DNA from: Kitasatospora sp. Root107
Lineage (GTDB): Bacteria; Actinomycetota; Actinomycetes; Streptomycetales; Streptomycetaceae
DNA length: 51,172 bases
Assembly (NCBI RefSeq): GCF_001424875.1
Contig: NZ_LMCT01000034.1
Coordinates: 61,130-112,301 of the forward strand
Direction of reading: 5' to 3'
Shown here: positions 36,354 through 46,103 of the stretch, piece after piece
Layout: each line of letters starts with the position of its first letter
How positions within the stretch are numbered: the first letter of the stretch is position 1
Position numbers and translations under genes: made by a program
Notes under the pieces: generated by a model
Database searches by the model: none
The model's input: the letters and a program-made list of their open reading frames with translations, nothing else
Told to the model about the DNA's origin: nothing

Positions 36354-37104
36354 GAGCCGCTGCGGATCGCGCGGGTGGCGAACCAGGTGGCGAGTGCCGC
36401 CAGGCCGGCCGCGACGGCCACCCCGACCAGGGTGTCGCCACTGCTGAACCTGCCTGCGAACAGGGCGCGTTCGGCGGTCACGATGTGCGCGATCGGATTG
36501 GCCTTGGCCAGTCCGGCGATCCAGCCGGGCGCCAGCGCCAGCGGCAGCAGTACTCCGGAGAGCAGCATGGTGGGCAGCATCAGGGTGTTGAGCAGCTGGC
36601 CGTACGCCTCCTCGTTCTTCACCAGCAGCGCGAGCCCGTACGCGATGCCCGACATCGCCAGGCCGACCACGGTGACCAGGGCGAACGCCGCCAGCACCCC
36701 GCCGACCGGCGCCCGCAGCCCGGCGACCAGCGCGCCGAGGGTGAGCAGTCCGGCCTGGACGGTGAGCACCACGGCGTCCCGGAGCATCCGGCCCAGCAGC
36801 AGGCCGAGTTCGCCGGCCGAGGAGATCCGCATCCGGTCCAGCGCGCCGGACCGGATCTCCGAGATGATCCCGAAGCCGACGAACACGGCGGAGAAGACGC
36901 CCTGTTGGACGAGCAGACCGGGGACGAAGATCTGCCAGGTGTTGCCACCCTCGAAGCCCGGCGCCTGGCCGATCCGGTTCAGCAGCGGGCCGAACAGGGT
37001 CAGGTAGAGCAGCGGTTGCATCAGCCCGAAGACCACCCAGGCGGGCTTGCGGAGGGTGTAGCGCATCGAGCGCTGGAAGATGATCCAGCTGGTCGCGGCG
37101 GTGG

Positions 37105-37108
<4 letters not shown>
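36350..37108 (-). CDS. ABC-2 type transporter permease (leftward exporter)
   Basis: A 252-aa permease with six predicted transmembrane helices. ABC-2/DrrB features include the N-terminal cytoplasmic RSMRYTLRKPAWVVFGLMQP and the conserved FVPGLLVQQGVF. It pairs with the ATPase at 37105 through a four-base overlap. By analogy with DrrAB it would export the mature product or provide self-resistance. The rightward operon has its own permease of the same length (252 aa). Confidence 0.88.
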
Positions 37109-38160
<1,052 letters not shown>

Positions 38161-38205
38161 AGAGTTCCTCCGGTCCTGAATGGGACAGGACGCCGCGGGA
38201 TTGGA

Positions 38206-38223
38206 TTGACGGATAACGGTCAA
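38206..38223. promoter_or_regulatory. Inverted repeat in the divergent promoter region
   Basis: TTGAC-N8-GTCAA lies 45 bases upstream of the leftward ATPase start, in the 384-bp region between the two divergent RiPP operons. The spacing resembles a dimeric regulator site, or two overlapping -35-like boxes (one per strand). No further gene was found in this intergenic region. Confidence 0.35.
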
Positions 38224-38439
38224 GCCTTGGGCGGGCCGACGGCCTCGCCGCACCGGCGGCGGCCGGGCACTGCGTCACTCTTGCCAATTCCGCGCTGCGG
38301 AGTCCAGCTCCCGGCCAGGTCGGAGATGTCGTCTGACAGCAACGTGCCAGCGGCGGCGAGGTGGATCCGCCGGATTGTCCGAACTTGGCTGCGGGATAGC
38401 CCGGTTGGTATTTCGTGTCCACGACAAGAAGGCTCGGCG

Positions 38440-38457
38440 GCGGCATTTTGCTGCCGC
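38440..38457 (+). promoter_or_regulatory. Small stem-loop upstream of the precursor gene
   Basis: GCGGCA-TTTTGC-TGCCGC forms a 6-bp stem about 90 bases upstream of the precursor start. It is followed by a weak -35/-10 candidate (TTGCCC at 38467, TTAGCT at 38491). The promoter assignment is tentative. Confidence 0.3.
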
Positions 38458-38544
38458 TCGATTTCCTTGCCCGAATCTCCCGGCAGGCAGTTAGCTGATG
38501 CCCAGTCACCGGCACCCCGCCGGTCGATCCGAAAGGAACCCGCC

Positions 38545-38754
38545 ATGAGCACTGCTGTGGACTTCGCCGCGTTCGACGTCAACGAGCTGGCCGTCCTGGA
38601 CGCCAACGACGCCGTCGCGCTGCCCGACATGGGCGCCTCGGTCATCATCATCTTCGGCTACACCGAGGACGGCGAGGAGATCCTCACCGAGGACACCCTC
38701 AACAACGCCGACGCCGGCAGCGGCTCGCTGAGCACCTCCTCCTCCTGCTGCTGA
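38545..38754 (+). CDS. Thiopeptide-like RiPP precursor peptide
   Basis: A 69-aa precursor; ATG is preceded by AAGGA. Residues 6-31 (DFAAFDVNELAVLDANDAV, then ALPDMGA) look like a thiazolyl-peptide leader, which typically ends LPxMGAS or similar just before the core. Here Ser32 is followed not by a compact Ser/Cys core but by a hydrophobic VIIIFGY and an acidic stretch (TEDGEEILTEDTLNN, residues 40-54), then ADAGSGSLSTSSSCC to the C-terminus. Cys68 and Cys69 are the only cysteines and so the only thiazole precursors. Ser59, 61, 63, 65, 66, 67 and Thr64 are dehydration candidates. Where the core begins (Ser32 or about Gly58) is unresolved. Confidence 0.88.
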   Translation: MSTAVDFAAFDVNELAVLDANDAVALPDMGASVIIIFGYTEDGEEILTEDTLNNADAGSGSLSTSSSCC

Positions 38755-38773
38755 TCTCCCGCAGCTGACCATT

Positions 38774-38808
38774 CCCGACTTCTCGTAGTCGGGTGCCGGC
38801 AGAGCCGG
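38774..38808 (+). terminator. Two hairpins between precursor and maturation genes (attenuator candidate)
   Basis: CCCGACT-TCTCGT-AGTCGGG (38774-38793) is followed by CCGGC-AGA-GCCGG (38796-38808), 20 bases after the precursor stop. There is no U-tract. This position is typical of partial terminators that keep precursor transcript in excess over enzyme transcript. Confidence 0.55.
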
Positions 38809-38890
38809 TGACACCGTACCGAACGGCCGTCAGCGATCGTGCCGCCGGTTTCACGCCGACCGACCGATTCGTGCATTTCCTGGAGTCGTC

Positions 38891-39943
38891 ATGCGAACTA
38901 TCGATCCGGGCCTGGCCATACGGGTTTTCGACTATTCGGATAATCCGCGGGAGCTGCTGCGAGAAATCAGCGAGCCTCTGTTGCACCTGAAAGGCTCGCA
39001 GCAGCTTCCCGTGGTCCATCTGCGCCGAGGCTGGCTGCACGGCTCACACCTCCTGCTGGTCCTCCGCCCCTACGGCGAACGGACCGTCGACGCGAGCGAG
39101 TTCATCGCCACCGCGGCCGCACTGGCCGCCGCCCGCGGCGTGAGCGCGCCGGACCAGGAGACCTACCTGCGCCGGGCGCAGGAACTCGCCCGCTGGGAGA
39201 ACGTCCAGGACGAGCTGCTGCCCTGCCACCCGCAGGGCCACGTGATCGCCGAACCGCACCGGCCGCGCGCCGACTCCCCGGCGCTCTCCCAGGCCGTTGA
39301 CCAGATCATGGGCCGCTTCCTCGAACCGATGCTCGGCTCGCTGGCCGTCCCCGAGATCGAGCTGCTGCCGCACCTCACCCACGTCCTCGCGCTGCTCGCC
39401 CGCACCCACCCGCGCGGCATCAGCGCCGGCGCGCTGCCGTACCGCTCGCACGCCGAGGGCGTCGTCTCGGCGACCGGGAAGCACGCCGACCTCAAATCAG
39501 CCTTCGCCGCACGCTACCTGAGTGATCGTCAGGTCTTCCTCGACGCCCTCCAGGCACCCGTGCAGACCGACACCCTGCGGTCCTGGGAACGGGCCATGCA
39601 GTACGCCTGGGGAGTGGCCGAGGCCCACACCGCCGGCCAGGCCGTCGACGAGCGTGTCCTGCAGGGCGCGGCCGGCGGCGGGGACTGGGAGCACCCGCTC
39701 GGCACCCCGGTCCGCAGCGACTTCATCGGCGAGATCCTGGACGGCGGCATGCTGCGCAGGCCCTCCTACCGCCACATCGCGCACCGGATCGTGCTGAACG
39801 TCCTCTACACCAGCCTGACCTGCTTCGGCATCACCCCGATGCAGCGGTACTACCTCTGTTACGGACTGGGCGAGGGGACCGACGAGTTGACCGGTGTGTC
39901 GTCCATCGAGCGGGTGCGAGCCTTCAGCAGGGAGCTGGCGTGA
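38891..39943 (+). CDS. Thiopeptide pyridine-synthase-like protein ([4+2] cyclase candidate)
   Basis: A 350-aa protein with GGAG before its ATG. The C-terminal block ITPMQRYYLCYGLGEGTDE, preceded by IAHRIVLNVLYTSLTCFG, together with the size and the position directly after the precursor, match thiopeptide [4+2] aza-cyclase (LazC/TbtD-like) proteins related to LanB C-domains. These join two dehydroalanines into a pyridine and usually eject the leader. The first 15 codons are less GC-rich than the rest. GTGA overlap couples it to LanB-B. An alternative is another LanB-C-related enzyme. Confidence 0.72.
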   Translation: MRTIDPGLAIRVFDYSDNPRELLREISEPLLHLKGSQQLPVVHLRRGWLHGSHLLLVLRPYGERTVDASEFIATAAALAAARGVSAPDQETYLRRAQELARWENVQDELLPCHPQGHVIAEPHRPRADSPALSQAVDQIMGRFLEPMLGSLAVPEIELLPHLTHVLALLARTHPRGISAGALPYRSHAEGVVSATGKHADLKSAFAARYLSDRQVFLDALQAPVQTDTLRSWERAMQYAWGVAEAHTAGQAVDERVLQGAAGGGDWEHPLGTPVRSDFIGEILDGGMLRRPSYRHIAHRIVLNVLYTSLTCFGITPMQRYYLCYGLGEGTDELTGVSSIERVRAFSRELA

Positions 39944-42507
39944 CCGAGTCCTGGAACCTGGCCGACACACCCATGTACCGGGTGAATCCCACCCCGGGTC
40001 TGCGCCTGGGCGGCGACCGGCTCGGCACCGCCCTGCGGGCCCTGTTCGCCGCGCACCGGGACTGCCGGGCGCTGGCCGACGAGGTCTGCGAGGAGCTGTA
40101 CCGACTCACCGGGGTCGCCACCGGCCGCGAACGCCACCGCCTGCTGCGGCTCAAGCGCGCGGTCTTCAACGACCGCGCCCCGGACGCCGCCGACCTGCGG
40201 GACAGCTGGCAGACGCCGCTCCCGCCGGCCGTCACCGCCTGGCTGGCCGCCAGCGAACGCGGCCAACTCGCCCGCACCGCAGTGGAGGCGGGCCTGCCCG
40301 GCTTCCTCGCCGAGGAGCGTGAACGGCTCGCCCAGGCGGTCGGCTCCGAGCCCTTCCAGCTCTCGCTGGCCCTCAACTCCCCCCAGGTGCTCGACGCGGC
40401 CCAGCGCTACCGCGCCTCGCCGGGAGGGCTGACCGCCCGTCAGCGCAAGTCCGAGCGCGGACTGATCCAGCACCTCGCGCGCGCCCTGCTGCGGGTCAGT
40501 CCGTTGTCCCGGCTCACCGCCGTCGGCTTCGCCGACTGGTCCGAGGACGGCCGCCGCCTCGACGAGGCCGCCTTCGACCGCCGGCGCGCCCACTCCGTCC
40601 TCACCCCCGACCGGGCGCTCTTCTCCAGCCTGGTCAACGGCATCGCGGACCCGCCCCGCCCGGGTGAACTCCCGGCCGTGGTCCAGCGCAACGCGATGCT
40701 CAGGTGGGAGGGCACCCACATCCGCTTCCAGCACGTCGCGGACGGGCGGCGGCGCACCCTGGCGGCCGAGCTCAACGAGCAGCTGACCGCCCTGCTGAAG
40801 CTCACCGTCCTCGGCCCGCTGCCGGTCGAGCTGCTGACCGCCGAACTCGCCCGCCGCTTCGCGGTCCCCGAGCCGGAGGCCGCGCGGCTGGTCACCGCCG
40901 CCGTCGAGGCGCAGATCCTGGTGGCCGCCCCGGTCCTCGACGAGCAGGCCGCCGACCCGCTGCCGGGCGCCGAGAAGCTGCTCACCGAGCACCACCCGGA
41001 GGCAGCCGCCACGGTCGCCGCGATCGCCGCCGACCTCGACCTGATGGCCCGTGACTCGGTCGGCGGCCGCCGCGCCGCCCTGAACCGGATCCGCGCCGCC
41101 GAGACCGCGCTCAACGAGCTCAGCGCCTGCCCCGCCAAGCTCCACGTCAACGAGGACTACCTGCTGGAGCCCGGCGCCCTCTCGCCCGAGGGCTACCGCG
41201 CCGCACTGGCCGACCTCGGCCGAGTGACCGCCTTCCAGAGCCTCTTCGACCGGCATCACGAGATCCGGGCCCTGCTCACCCGGGCCTTCACCGACCGCTT
41301 CGGCGTCGGTGCGCGGGTCGACCTGCTCGACCACGCCGACGAGCTGGTCACCCTGGTCCGCAGCCGGGAACTCTCGCTCAACCGGGCCACCGCCGAGGAG
41401 TGGGGCCCCGCCGACGGTTCACTGTCCGAGCTGCGCCGCCGGCGCGCCGCCGCCCTCGCCGTGCTCGCCACCCGGCTCCGCGAGGCCGGCGAGGACGCCG
41501 AGGTCTCGGTGGACCCCGGCCTGCTCGCCTCGCTCGCGGACGGCCTGCCCGACCGCTTCCGGCTCCCCGCCGCCTCGTACGGCCTGCTGGTCCAGCCCGC
41601 CGACGGCCGACTGGTGCTGAACGCCTGCTACACCGGGCACGGCCAGCTGGCCACCCGCTTCCTCGGCGCCCAGGCCGAGCTCGGCAGTGACGTCGCGGCC
41701 CGGACCGCCCGCCGGATCCAGCACCGGTTCGGCTCCGACGGCGTCCGGCTGGTCGAGGACCGCGGACTGCACCGGGCCAACATCAACCACCGGATGCGGC
41801 TGCTGGACGAGACCATCACCCCGGGGGAGTGGCTCGGTGTCACGCTGGCCCACGACCCGGTCGCCGACCGGCTCGAGCTGCTCGACCGGGACGGGCAGCC
41901 GATCCGGGTGATGTCGCTGGGCATGAAGTGGGTCGAACTCCAGCCCACGGCGCTCACCCTGGCCGTCTGGCTGTACGACACCGGCCGGGTCGCCTTCGAC
42001 CCGATCGGGCAGCTGCACACCCAGCGGCGCGACCTCGACGGCGGAACCGCCCGCTACCCCCGGCTGGTCGCCGGGGACGTGGTGCTGCAGCGCCGCCGCT
42101 GGTACCCGGGGGACGACCTGCCGTCCGTGCCGGCCGGCGAGCCGGAGGACGAGGCCGCGCACCTGATCGCGATGACGCGCTGGCGGGCCACCCACGACAT
42201 ACCCGAGGAAATCGTCATGAAGACCCCGCTCGGCATGCCGGCCGGCCAGACGCTGTCCGGCGACGCCGCCGCCGCGGCGCTCACCCGCTACCTCAAGACC
42301 CGCAGCCGGGAGAAGCCCCAGTACCTGGACCTGGGCAGCGCGCTGATGGTGCGGGTGCTGCCGAAGTTCCTGGAGCGCCGGAGCGCCGGGTTCTTCGAGG
42401 AGGCCCTGCCCGGCGTGCGCGGCGGGGTCACGGCCGGCGAGTGGCTGCTGGAGTACGACCTGGTGCACGACCAGGAGCCGGTCGAGTCCGCAGGGGAGGG
42501 CGAGTGA
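39940..42507 (+). CDS. LanB-type tRNA-dependent Ser/Thr glutamylase, paralogue B
   Basis: An 855-aa LanB N-domain protein of full thiopeptide length. It has NLADTPMYRVNPTPGLRL at the start, KSERGLIQHLARALLRVSPL with LSRLTAVGF near residue 180, AKLHVNEDYLLEP, TRAFTDRFGVGARVDLLDHA, YGLLVQPADGRLVLNACYTG, and RRWYPGDDLPS near the end. In thiopeptide systems this subunit glutamylates Ser/Thr using Glu-tRNA, and a separate elimination protein (here 47605) completes dehydration. GTG 39940 and the downstream GTG 42504 are both translationally coupled. Confidence 0.9.
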   Translation: MTESWNLADTPMYRVNPTPGLRLGGDRLGTALRALFAAHRDCRALADEVCEELYRLTGVATGRERHRLLRLKRAVFNDRAPDAADLRDSWQTPLPPAVTAWLAASERGQLARTAVEAGLPGFLAEERERLAQAVGSEPFQLSLALNSPQVLDAAQRYRASPGGLTARQRKSERGLIQHLARALLRVSPLSRLTAVGFADWSEDGRRLDEAAFDRRRAHSVLTPDRALFSSLVNGIADPPRPGELPAVVQRNAMLRWEGTHIRFQHVADGRRRTLAAELNEQLTALLKLTVLGPLPVELLTAELARRFAVPEPEAARLVTAAVEAQILVAAPVLDEQAADPLPGAEKLLTEHHPEAAATVAAIAADLDLMARDSVGGRRAALNRIRAAETALNELSACPAKLHVNEDYLLEPGALSPEGYRAALADLGRVTAFQSLFDRHHEIRALLTRAFTDRFGVGARVDLLDHADELVTLVRSRELSLNRATAEEWGPADGSLSELRRRRAAALAVLATRLREAGEDAEVSVDPGLLASLADGLPDRFRLPAASYGLLVQPADGRLVLNACYTGHGQLATRFLGAQAELGSDVAARTARRIQHRFGSDGVRLVEDRGLHRANINHRMRLLDETITPGEWLGVTLAHDPVADRLELLDRDGQPIRVMSLGMKWVELQPTALTLAVWLYDTGRVAFDPIGQLHTQRRDLDGGTARYPRLVAGDVVLQRRRWYPGDDLPSVPAGEPEDEAAHLIAMTRWRATHDIPEEIVMKTPLGMPAGQTLSGDAAAAALTRYLKTRSREKPQYLDLGSALMVRVLPKFLERRSAGFFEEALPGVRGGVTAGEWLLEYDLVHDQEPVESAGEGE

Positions 42508-44192
42508 GGGTCAAACTGCGCCCCGGTACGCATTTCGCACCCGTCCGGCAGGGCGTGCACGTCGCCCGGGGCGGCGAGTCCTTCGTCCTGGCGGGGCCGC
42601 CGACGCTGTACACCGTCCTTGACAGCCGGCTGGCGGAGCTCAGCGACGGCACGGACGTCGACGCCCTGGTGGTGGCCTTCGGGAGCGAGTCCGCCCGCCC
42701 GGTCCTCGACCGGATCCTGCGCACCCTGGTGGACCGGGACGTCCTGCTCGACCTGGACGCGCTGACCACCCCGGCGCCCGACGGGGCCACCGCGGCCCGC
42801 TACGCCGAGACGCTCGCCTACCTGGAAGCCCACAGCCCGGACCCCTACGGGGACTTCGCGCGGCTTCGGGGCGCGCGGGTGCGCGTGCTGGGGAGCGGAC
42901 CCGCCGCCGAGCCGGCAGTGCGGTCGCTACGGCGCCACGGGGTGGCGGACGCGGTCGTGCGCTCCGACGGCTTCGAGAGCTCCGATGACGCTGACGGCTC
43001 CGAACCGGTGGATCCGGGCTGGGCGGTGCTGATCGCGGATCACGAACACCCGTCCGGCCCACCCGCGGCACTGCCGCCCGGCACCCGGGTGGTCGCCGTG
43101 CACGCCGGGGAGCAGGTGGCCCTGGTGGCCGAACTGGACGACGCCACCGGGACGGCCGCCTTCGAGGCCGCCGCCCACCGCGCGGCGGCCTGGGTGGCCG
43201 GGGACCCCGAGGCCGGCGCGCCGCGCCCGCTCAGCGCGGTCCTCGCCGGAGCGCTGGCGGCCCGCGCCGTCCTGGCCGGCCTCACCGGTCTCGACCGGTC
43301 CCCCGGGACGGCCACGGTGATCCACGGCCGGCAGCTCCGGACCTCCCGCATTCCCCTTCAGGACGGACCTGTTGGGCAGGACGGGCCGGCCGGGTCACTG
43401 GCCGCCTGGACGCCGCCGACGGAGGACGTCGATCCGCCGGCGCCCCACGAGTTGCTGACCGCCTGGGATCCGCTGACGACCCGTTGGGTCGGGCTGGTGA
43501 GGCGCGGGCGTGACCTGGACCTGGACCAACTGCCGTTCGCCCTGGAGACCGTGGAGCTGCTCACCGGTCCGGCCCCCACCCGGGCTGTCGGCTGGGGGCC
43601 GGACCGGACGGCAGCCGGTGTGGGTGCACTGCTGGCCGCGGCGCGCCGGCTGGCCGGGGCCGATGGCGCCGCCGGGGCGACCGAGGGCCGCTGGCTGCTC
43701 GACGGCGTGCTGCGGCAGCTCGGCGCCGAACTGCTGCTCGGCCGCCCGGGAGACCCGCTCGGCTGGGACGGACTCGGCAGCACCGAAGGCCGGACACTGT
43801 TCGGCCTCCTGGAGTCCTGGTTCGACTGCACGGTGGAACTGACGCGTCGTCAGTGTCCGGTGCTCGACTGGTCGTTGGTGACGGTCACCGAGCAGGACGG
43901 GACGGTGGCCGCGACCGAATGGGGCGAGACCCCGGCCGCCGCGGCCAAGGCGGCCCTCGCCGCCGCCGTCGCCCGGGCCCAGGCCGACCCCGAGGTGCGC
44001 CGGCTGCTCGCCGAACACCCGGTCGGCACCAGCGTGTTGGAGACCTGCTCGGTGACCGCGGTACGGCTGGCCCTGAGCCGACTCGGCACCGAACCGGCCG
44101 TCCGGGGCCGGACCGTCCGCGCCCGGCGGCTGACCAACGACCCGGTCACCGGACAACTCCCACTCCACTGCGGGCCGGTGCGGCTCTCATGA
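42504..44192 (+). CDS. TOMM leader-peptide-binding (Ocin-ThiF/RRE) protein, paralogue B
   Basis: A 562-aa protein starting at GTG 42504, overlapping the LanB-B stop. The N-terminus (MRVKLRPGTHFAPVRQGVHV onward) is an RRE-like winged helix, and the remainder is Ocin-ThiF-like, as in thiopeptide LazD/TbtF proteins. It is expected to bind the precursor leader and deliver it to the adjacent YcaO cyclodehydratase. Its length is identical to the leftward paralogue (28596-30284), with recognisable similarity throughout. Confidence 0.86.
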   Translation: MRVKLRPGTHFAPVRQGVHVARGGESFVLAGPPTLYTVLDSRLAELSDGTDVDALVVAFGSESARPVLDRILRTLVDRDVLLDLDALTTPAPDGATAARYAETLAYLEAHSPDPYGDFARLRGARVRVLGSGPAAEPAVRSLRRHGVADAVVRSDGFESSDDADGSEPVDPGWAVLIADHEHPSGPPAALPPGTRVVAVHAGEQVALVAELDDATGTAAFEAAAHRAAAWVAGDPEAGAPRPLSAVLAGALAARAVLAGLTGLDRSPGTATVIHGRQLRTSRIPLQDGPVGQDGPAGSLAAWTPPTEDVDPPAPHELLTAWDPLTTRWVGLVRRGRDLDLDQLPFALETVELLTGPAPTRAVGWGPDRTAAGVGALLAAARRLAGADGAAGATEGRWLLDGVLRQLGAELLLGRPGDPLGWDGLGSTEGRTLFGLLESWFDCTVELTRRQCPVLDWSLVTVTEQDGTVAATEWGETPAAAAKAALAAAVARAQADPEVRRLLAEHPVGTSVLETCSVTAVRLALSRLGTEPAVRGRTVRARRLTNDPVTGQLPLHCGPVRLS

Positions 44193-44730
44193 CCGAGGAC
44201 ACCACGGTGACAGAAATCCCGGGACAGCCGTCGGCGACCGGGCCCCGGATCGGCCCCGGTGCGCCGGTCTCCTGGGACTGGCGGACCTGGGCCGACCAAC
44301 TGGACGGCTGCGTGCTGACCGCCCACGGCGAGCTCGATCTGGACTGGGAACGCCGGGCGATGGCCGCCGCCCGGGCGACCGGCAAAGATCTGCTCTCCAT
44401 TCGGATCGGCGCGACCGAGATCCAGATCGGACCACGCTGGACCCCGGACGGCGACCTGGCCTGCCCGTGCTGTGCCGCCGCCGCCGACGCCTACCGCCGC
44501 TGGGACTCCGAGAAGCGCCCCGAGAGCGACCGGCGCGAACGCGAGCAGACGGCCGCCCACCGGAGCGAACCCGAGGCGAGCACCCCTGCCCCCGGCCGGG
44601 TGGTCCCCGTGTCGCCGTGGCTGGAGGCGGTGGTCGGTGCGGTGCTGACGGCCGAGGCCGCGCCCGGGCCGGGTGAGATGGTGGTCGTCTCGCGGACCGG
44701 CGTGGTCGCCCGGCACCGGGTGATGCGCCG
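44189..44730 (+). CDS. E1-like N-terminal part of the YcaO cyclodehydratase (frameshifted)
   Basis: From ATG 44189 (four-base overlap with the RRE gene) this frame encodes about 180 residues typical of the region before YcaO in thiopeptide cyclodehydratases: SWDWRTWADQLDG, IGATEIQIGPRWTPDGDLA, a zinc-type CPCC at 92-95, and GVVARHRVMRR. After about 44730 the sequence becomes Arg/Gly-rich nonsense, although the frame stays open to 45853. The YcaO domain continues in the next frame. A second CxxC normally expected near the end of this region is not seen. Confidence 0.75.
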
Positions 44731-44780
44731 ACGGGCCGCCGGCCCTGCCCCGGCCGGAGCCGCGTCCGACCACGGCCGAG

Positions 44781-46103
44781 GTGCCGACTCGGGAGAGTTC
44801 GGCGCCCTTCGGGATGGACCCGGACCGGATGCGGGCCGCGTTCGCGGATCCCCGCTTCGGCCCGGTGACGCGGATCACCCGCTACTCGTCGGGCAGCTTC
44901 CCGATCAGCGAGGTCGACGTCCTGGCCGGGACGCCGTCCGGCCTCGGCCGGGGGATGCGGTTCCGCGAGGCCGAGGCGGTCGGCATGTACGAGGCGATGG
45001 AGCGCCAGGCCGGCTACCCGCACGCGGCGACCATCGTCCCCGAGATGACCCACCGGGAGCTCGGCGCCCTCGCGCTCGACCCGGCGACCCTCGGCGGCTA
45101 CACCGACCGCCAACTCGCCTCCCCGCTGAGCAAGGTGCAGCGGTACACCGAGGACACCGCGCTGGACTGGGTGTGGGCCCGTCCGCTCACCGGCGGCGAA
45201 CCCCGGCTGGTCCCGGCCGAGATCGGCTTCTACCGTTACGGCTACCGGATCAGGGCGGCGGAGGGGGAGACCCGGCGCGGCGCCTTCCTGGAGTCCTCCA
45301 GCGGCTGCGCCCTCGGCGGCGGTTTCGAGGAGGCGGCGCTGCACTCGCTGCTCGAACTCGCCGAGCGGGACGCCTTCCTGCAGGCCTGGCACCTCGCCCG
45401 CCCGCTGCCGGCCGTCGATCCGGCCACCGTCCGCGACCGCCAGTCGCGGCTGCTGCTCAGGCTGGTCGAGAGCCACGGCTACGACGTCCACCTGCTGGTC
45501 GCCACCGCCGACATCCCGGTGCCCGCGGTCTGGGCGCTCGCGGTCCGGCGCGACGGCGGTCTGCCGGCCACCTTCAGTACGGCCGGCTGCCACCCCGACC
45601 CCGAGCAGGCGGTGCGCTCGGCGCTGTGGGAGCTGACCCAGCTGGTGACCGGCGGACTCAACTGGGATCCGAAGCCGCTGGAGCCGCTGATCGAAGACCC
45701 CTGGCTGGTCGAGGAGTTGGCGCAGCACTGGCGCCGCTACGCGTTCCCCGAACTGCTGCCCCGGGTCGAACGGGTGCTCGGTGGCCCGGTGCTCCCGCTG
45801 GCGGACGCCTTCGGCGACTGGCCGCAGCCGCTGATCCGCGCGGCGGGCGGTGACGTGACTGGCGCGCTGGAGTACGTGCTCGAGCTCTACCGGCAGGCGG
45901 GGCTCGGCACCGTGCTGGCCGTCGAGCAGTCCACCCCCGACCACTCCGCGCTCGGCATGTCGGTGGTCAAGTGCGTGGTGCCCGGCATCCTGCCGATGTG
46001 CTTCGGCCAGGCGCACCAACGCCTGTCCGGTCTCGACCGGTTGCTCTCGCGGCTCGACGCGGATCCGGCCGACCTGCCCCTCGACCCGCACCCCTTCCCA
46101 TGA
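44781..46103 (+). CDS. YcaO azoline-forming cyclodehydratase
   Basis: A 440-aa frame from GTG 44781. The ATP-binding pattern is at residues 171-199 (ESSSGCALGGGFEEAALHSL, then LELAERDAF), with REAEAVGMYEAMERQAG at 62-78 and the Pro-rich C-terminus PLDPHPFP that YcaO enzymes use in the active site. It converts Cys (Ser/Thr) to azolines in an ATP-dependent way. An in-frame stop at 44721 separates it from the E1-like domain. The sequence is either two proteins or, more likely, one protein split by an indel at about 44720-44750. It is coupled to SagB-B by an ATGA overlap. Confidence 0.92.
   Translation: MPTRESSAPFGMDPDRMRAAFADPRFGPVTRITRYSSGSFPISEVDVLAGTPSGLGRGMRFREAEAVGMYEAMERQAGYPHAATIVPEMTHRELGALALDPATLGGYTDRQLASPLSKVQRYTEDTALDWVWARPLTGGEPRLVPAEIGFYRYGYRIRAAEGETRRGAFLESSSGCALGGGFEEAALHSLLELAERDAFLQAWHLARPLPAVDPATVRDRQSRLLLRLVESHGYDVHLLVATADIPVPAVWALAVRRDGGLPATFSTAGCHPDPEQAVRSALWELTQLVTGGLNWDPKPLEPLIEDPWLVEELAQHWRRYAFPELLPRVERVLGGPVLPLADAFGDWPQPLIRAAGGDVTGALEYVLELYRQAGLGTVLAVEQSTPDHSALGMSVVKCVVPGILPMCFGQAHQRLSGLDRLLSRLDADPADLPLDPHPFP

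Noticed and set aside
43853..45853. A 666-aa open frame covering the YcaO region
   Set aside because: Only its part from 44189 to about 44730 has family-like sequence. The rest is Arg/Gly/Pro-rich read-through in the wrong frame of the YcaO domain.
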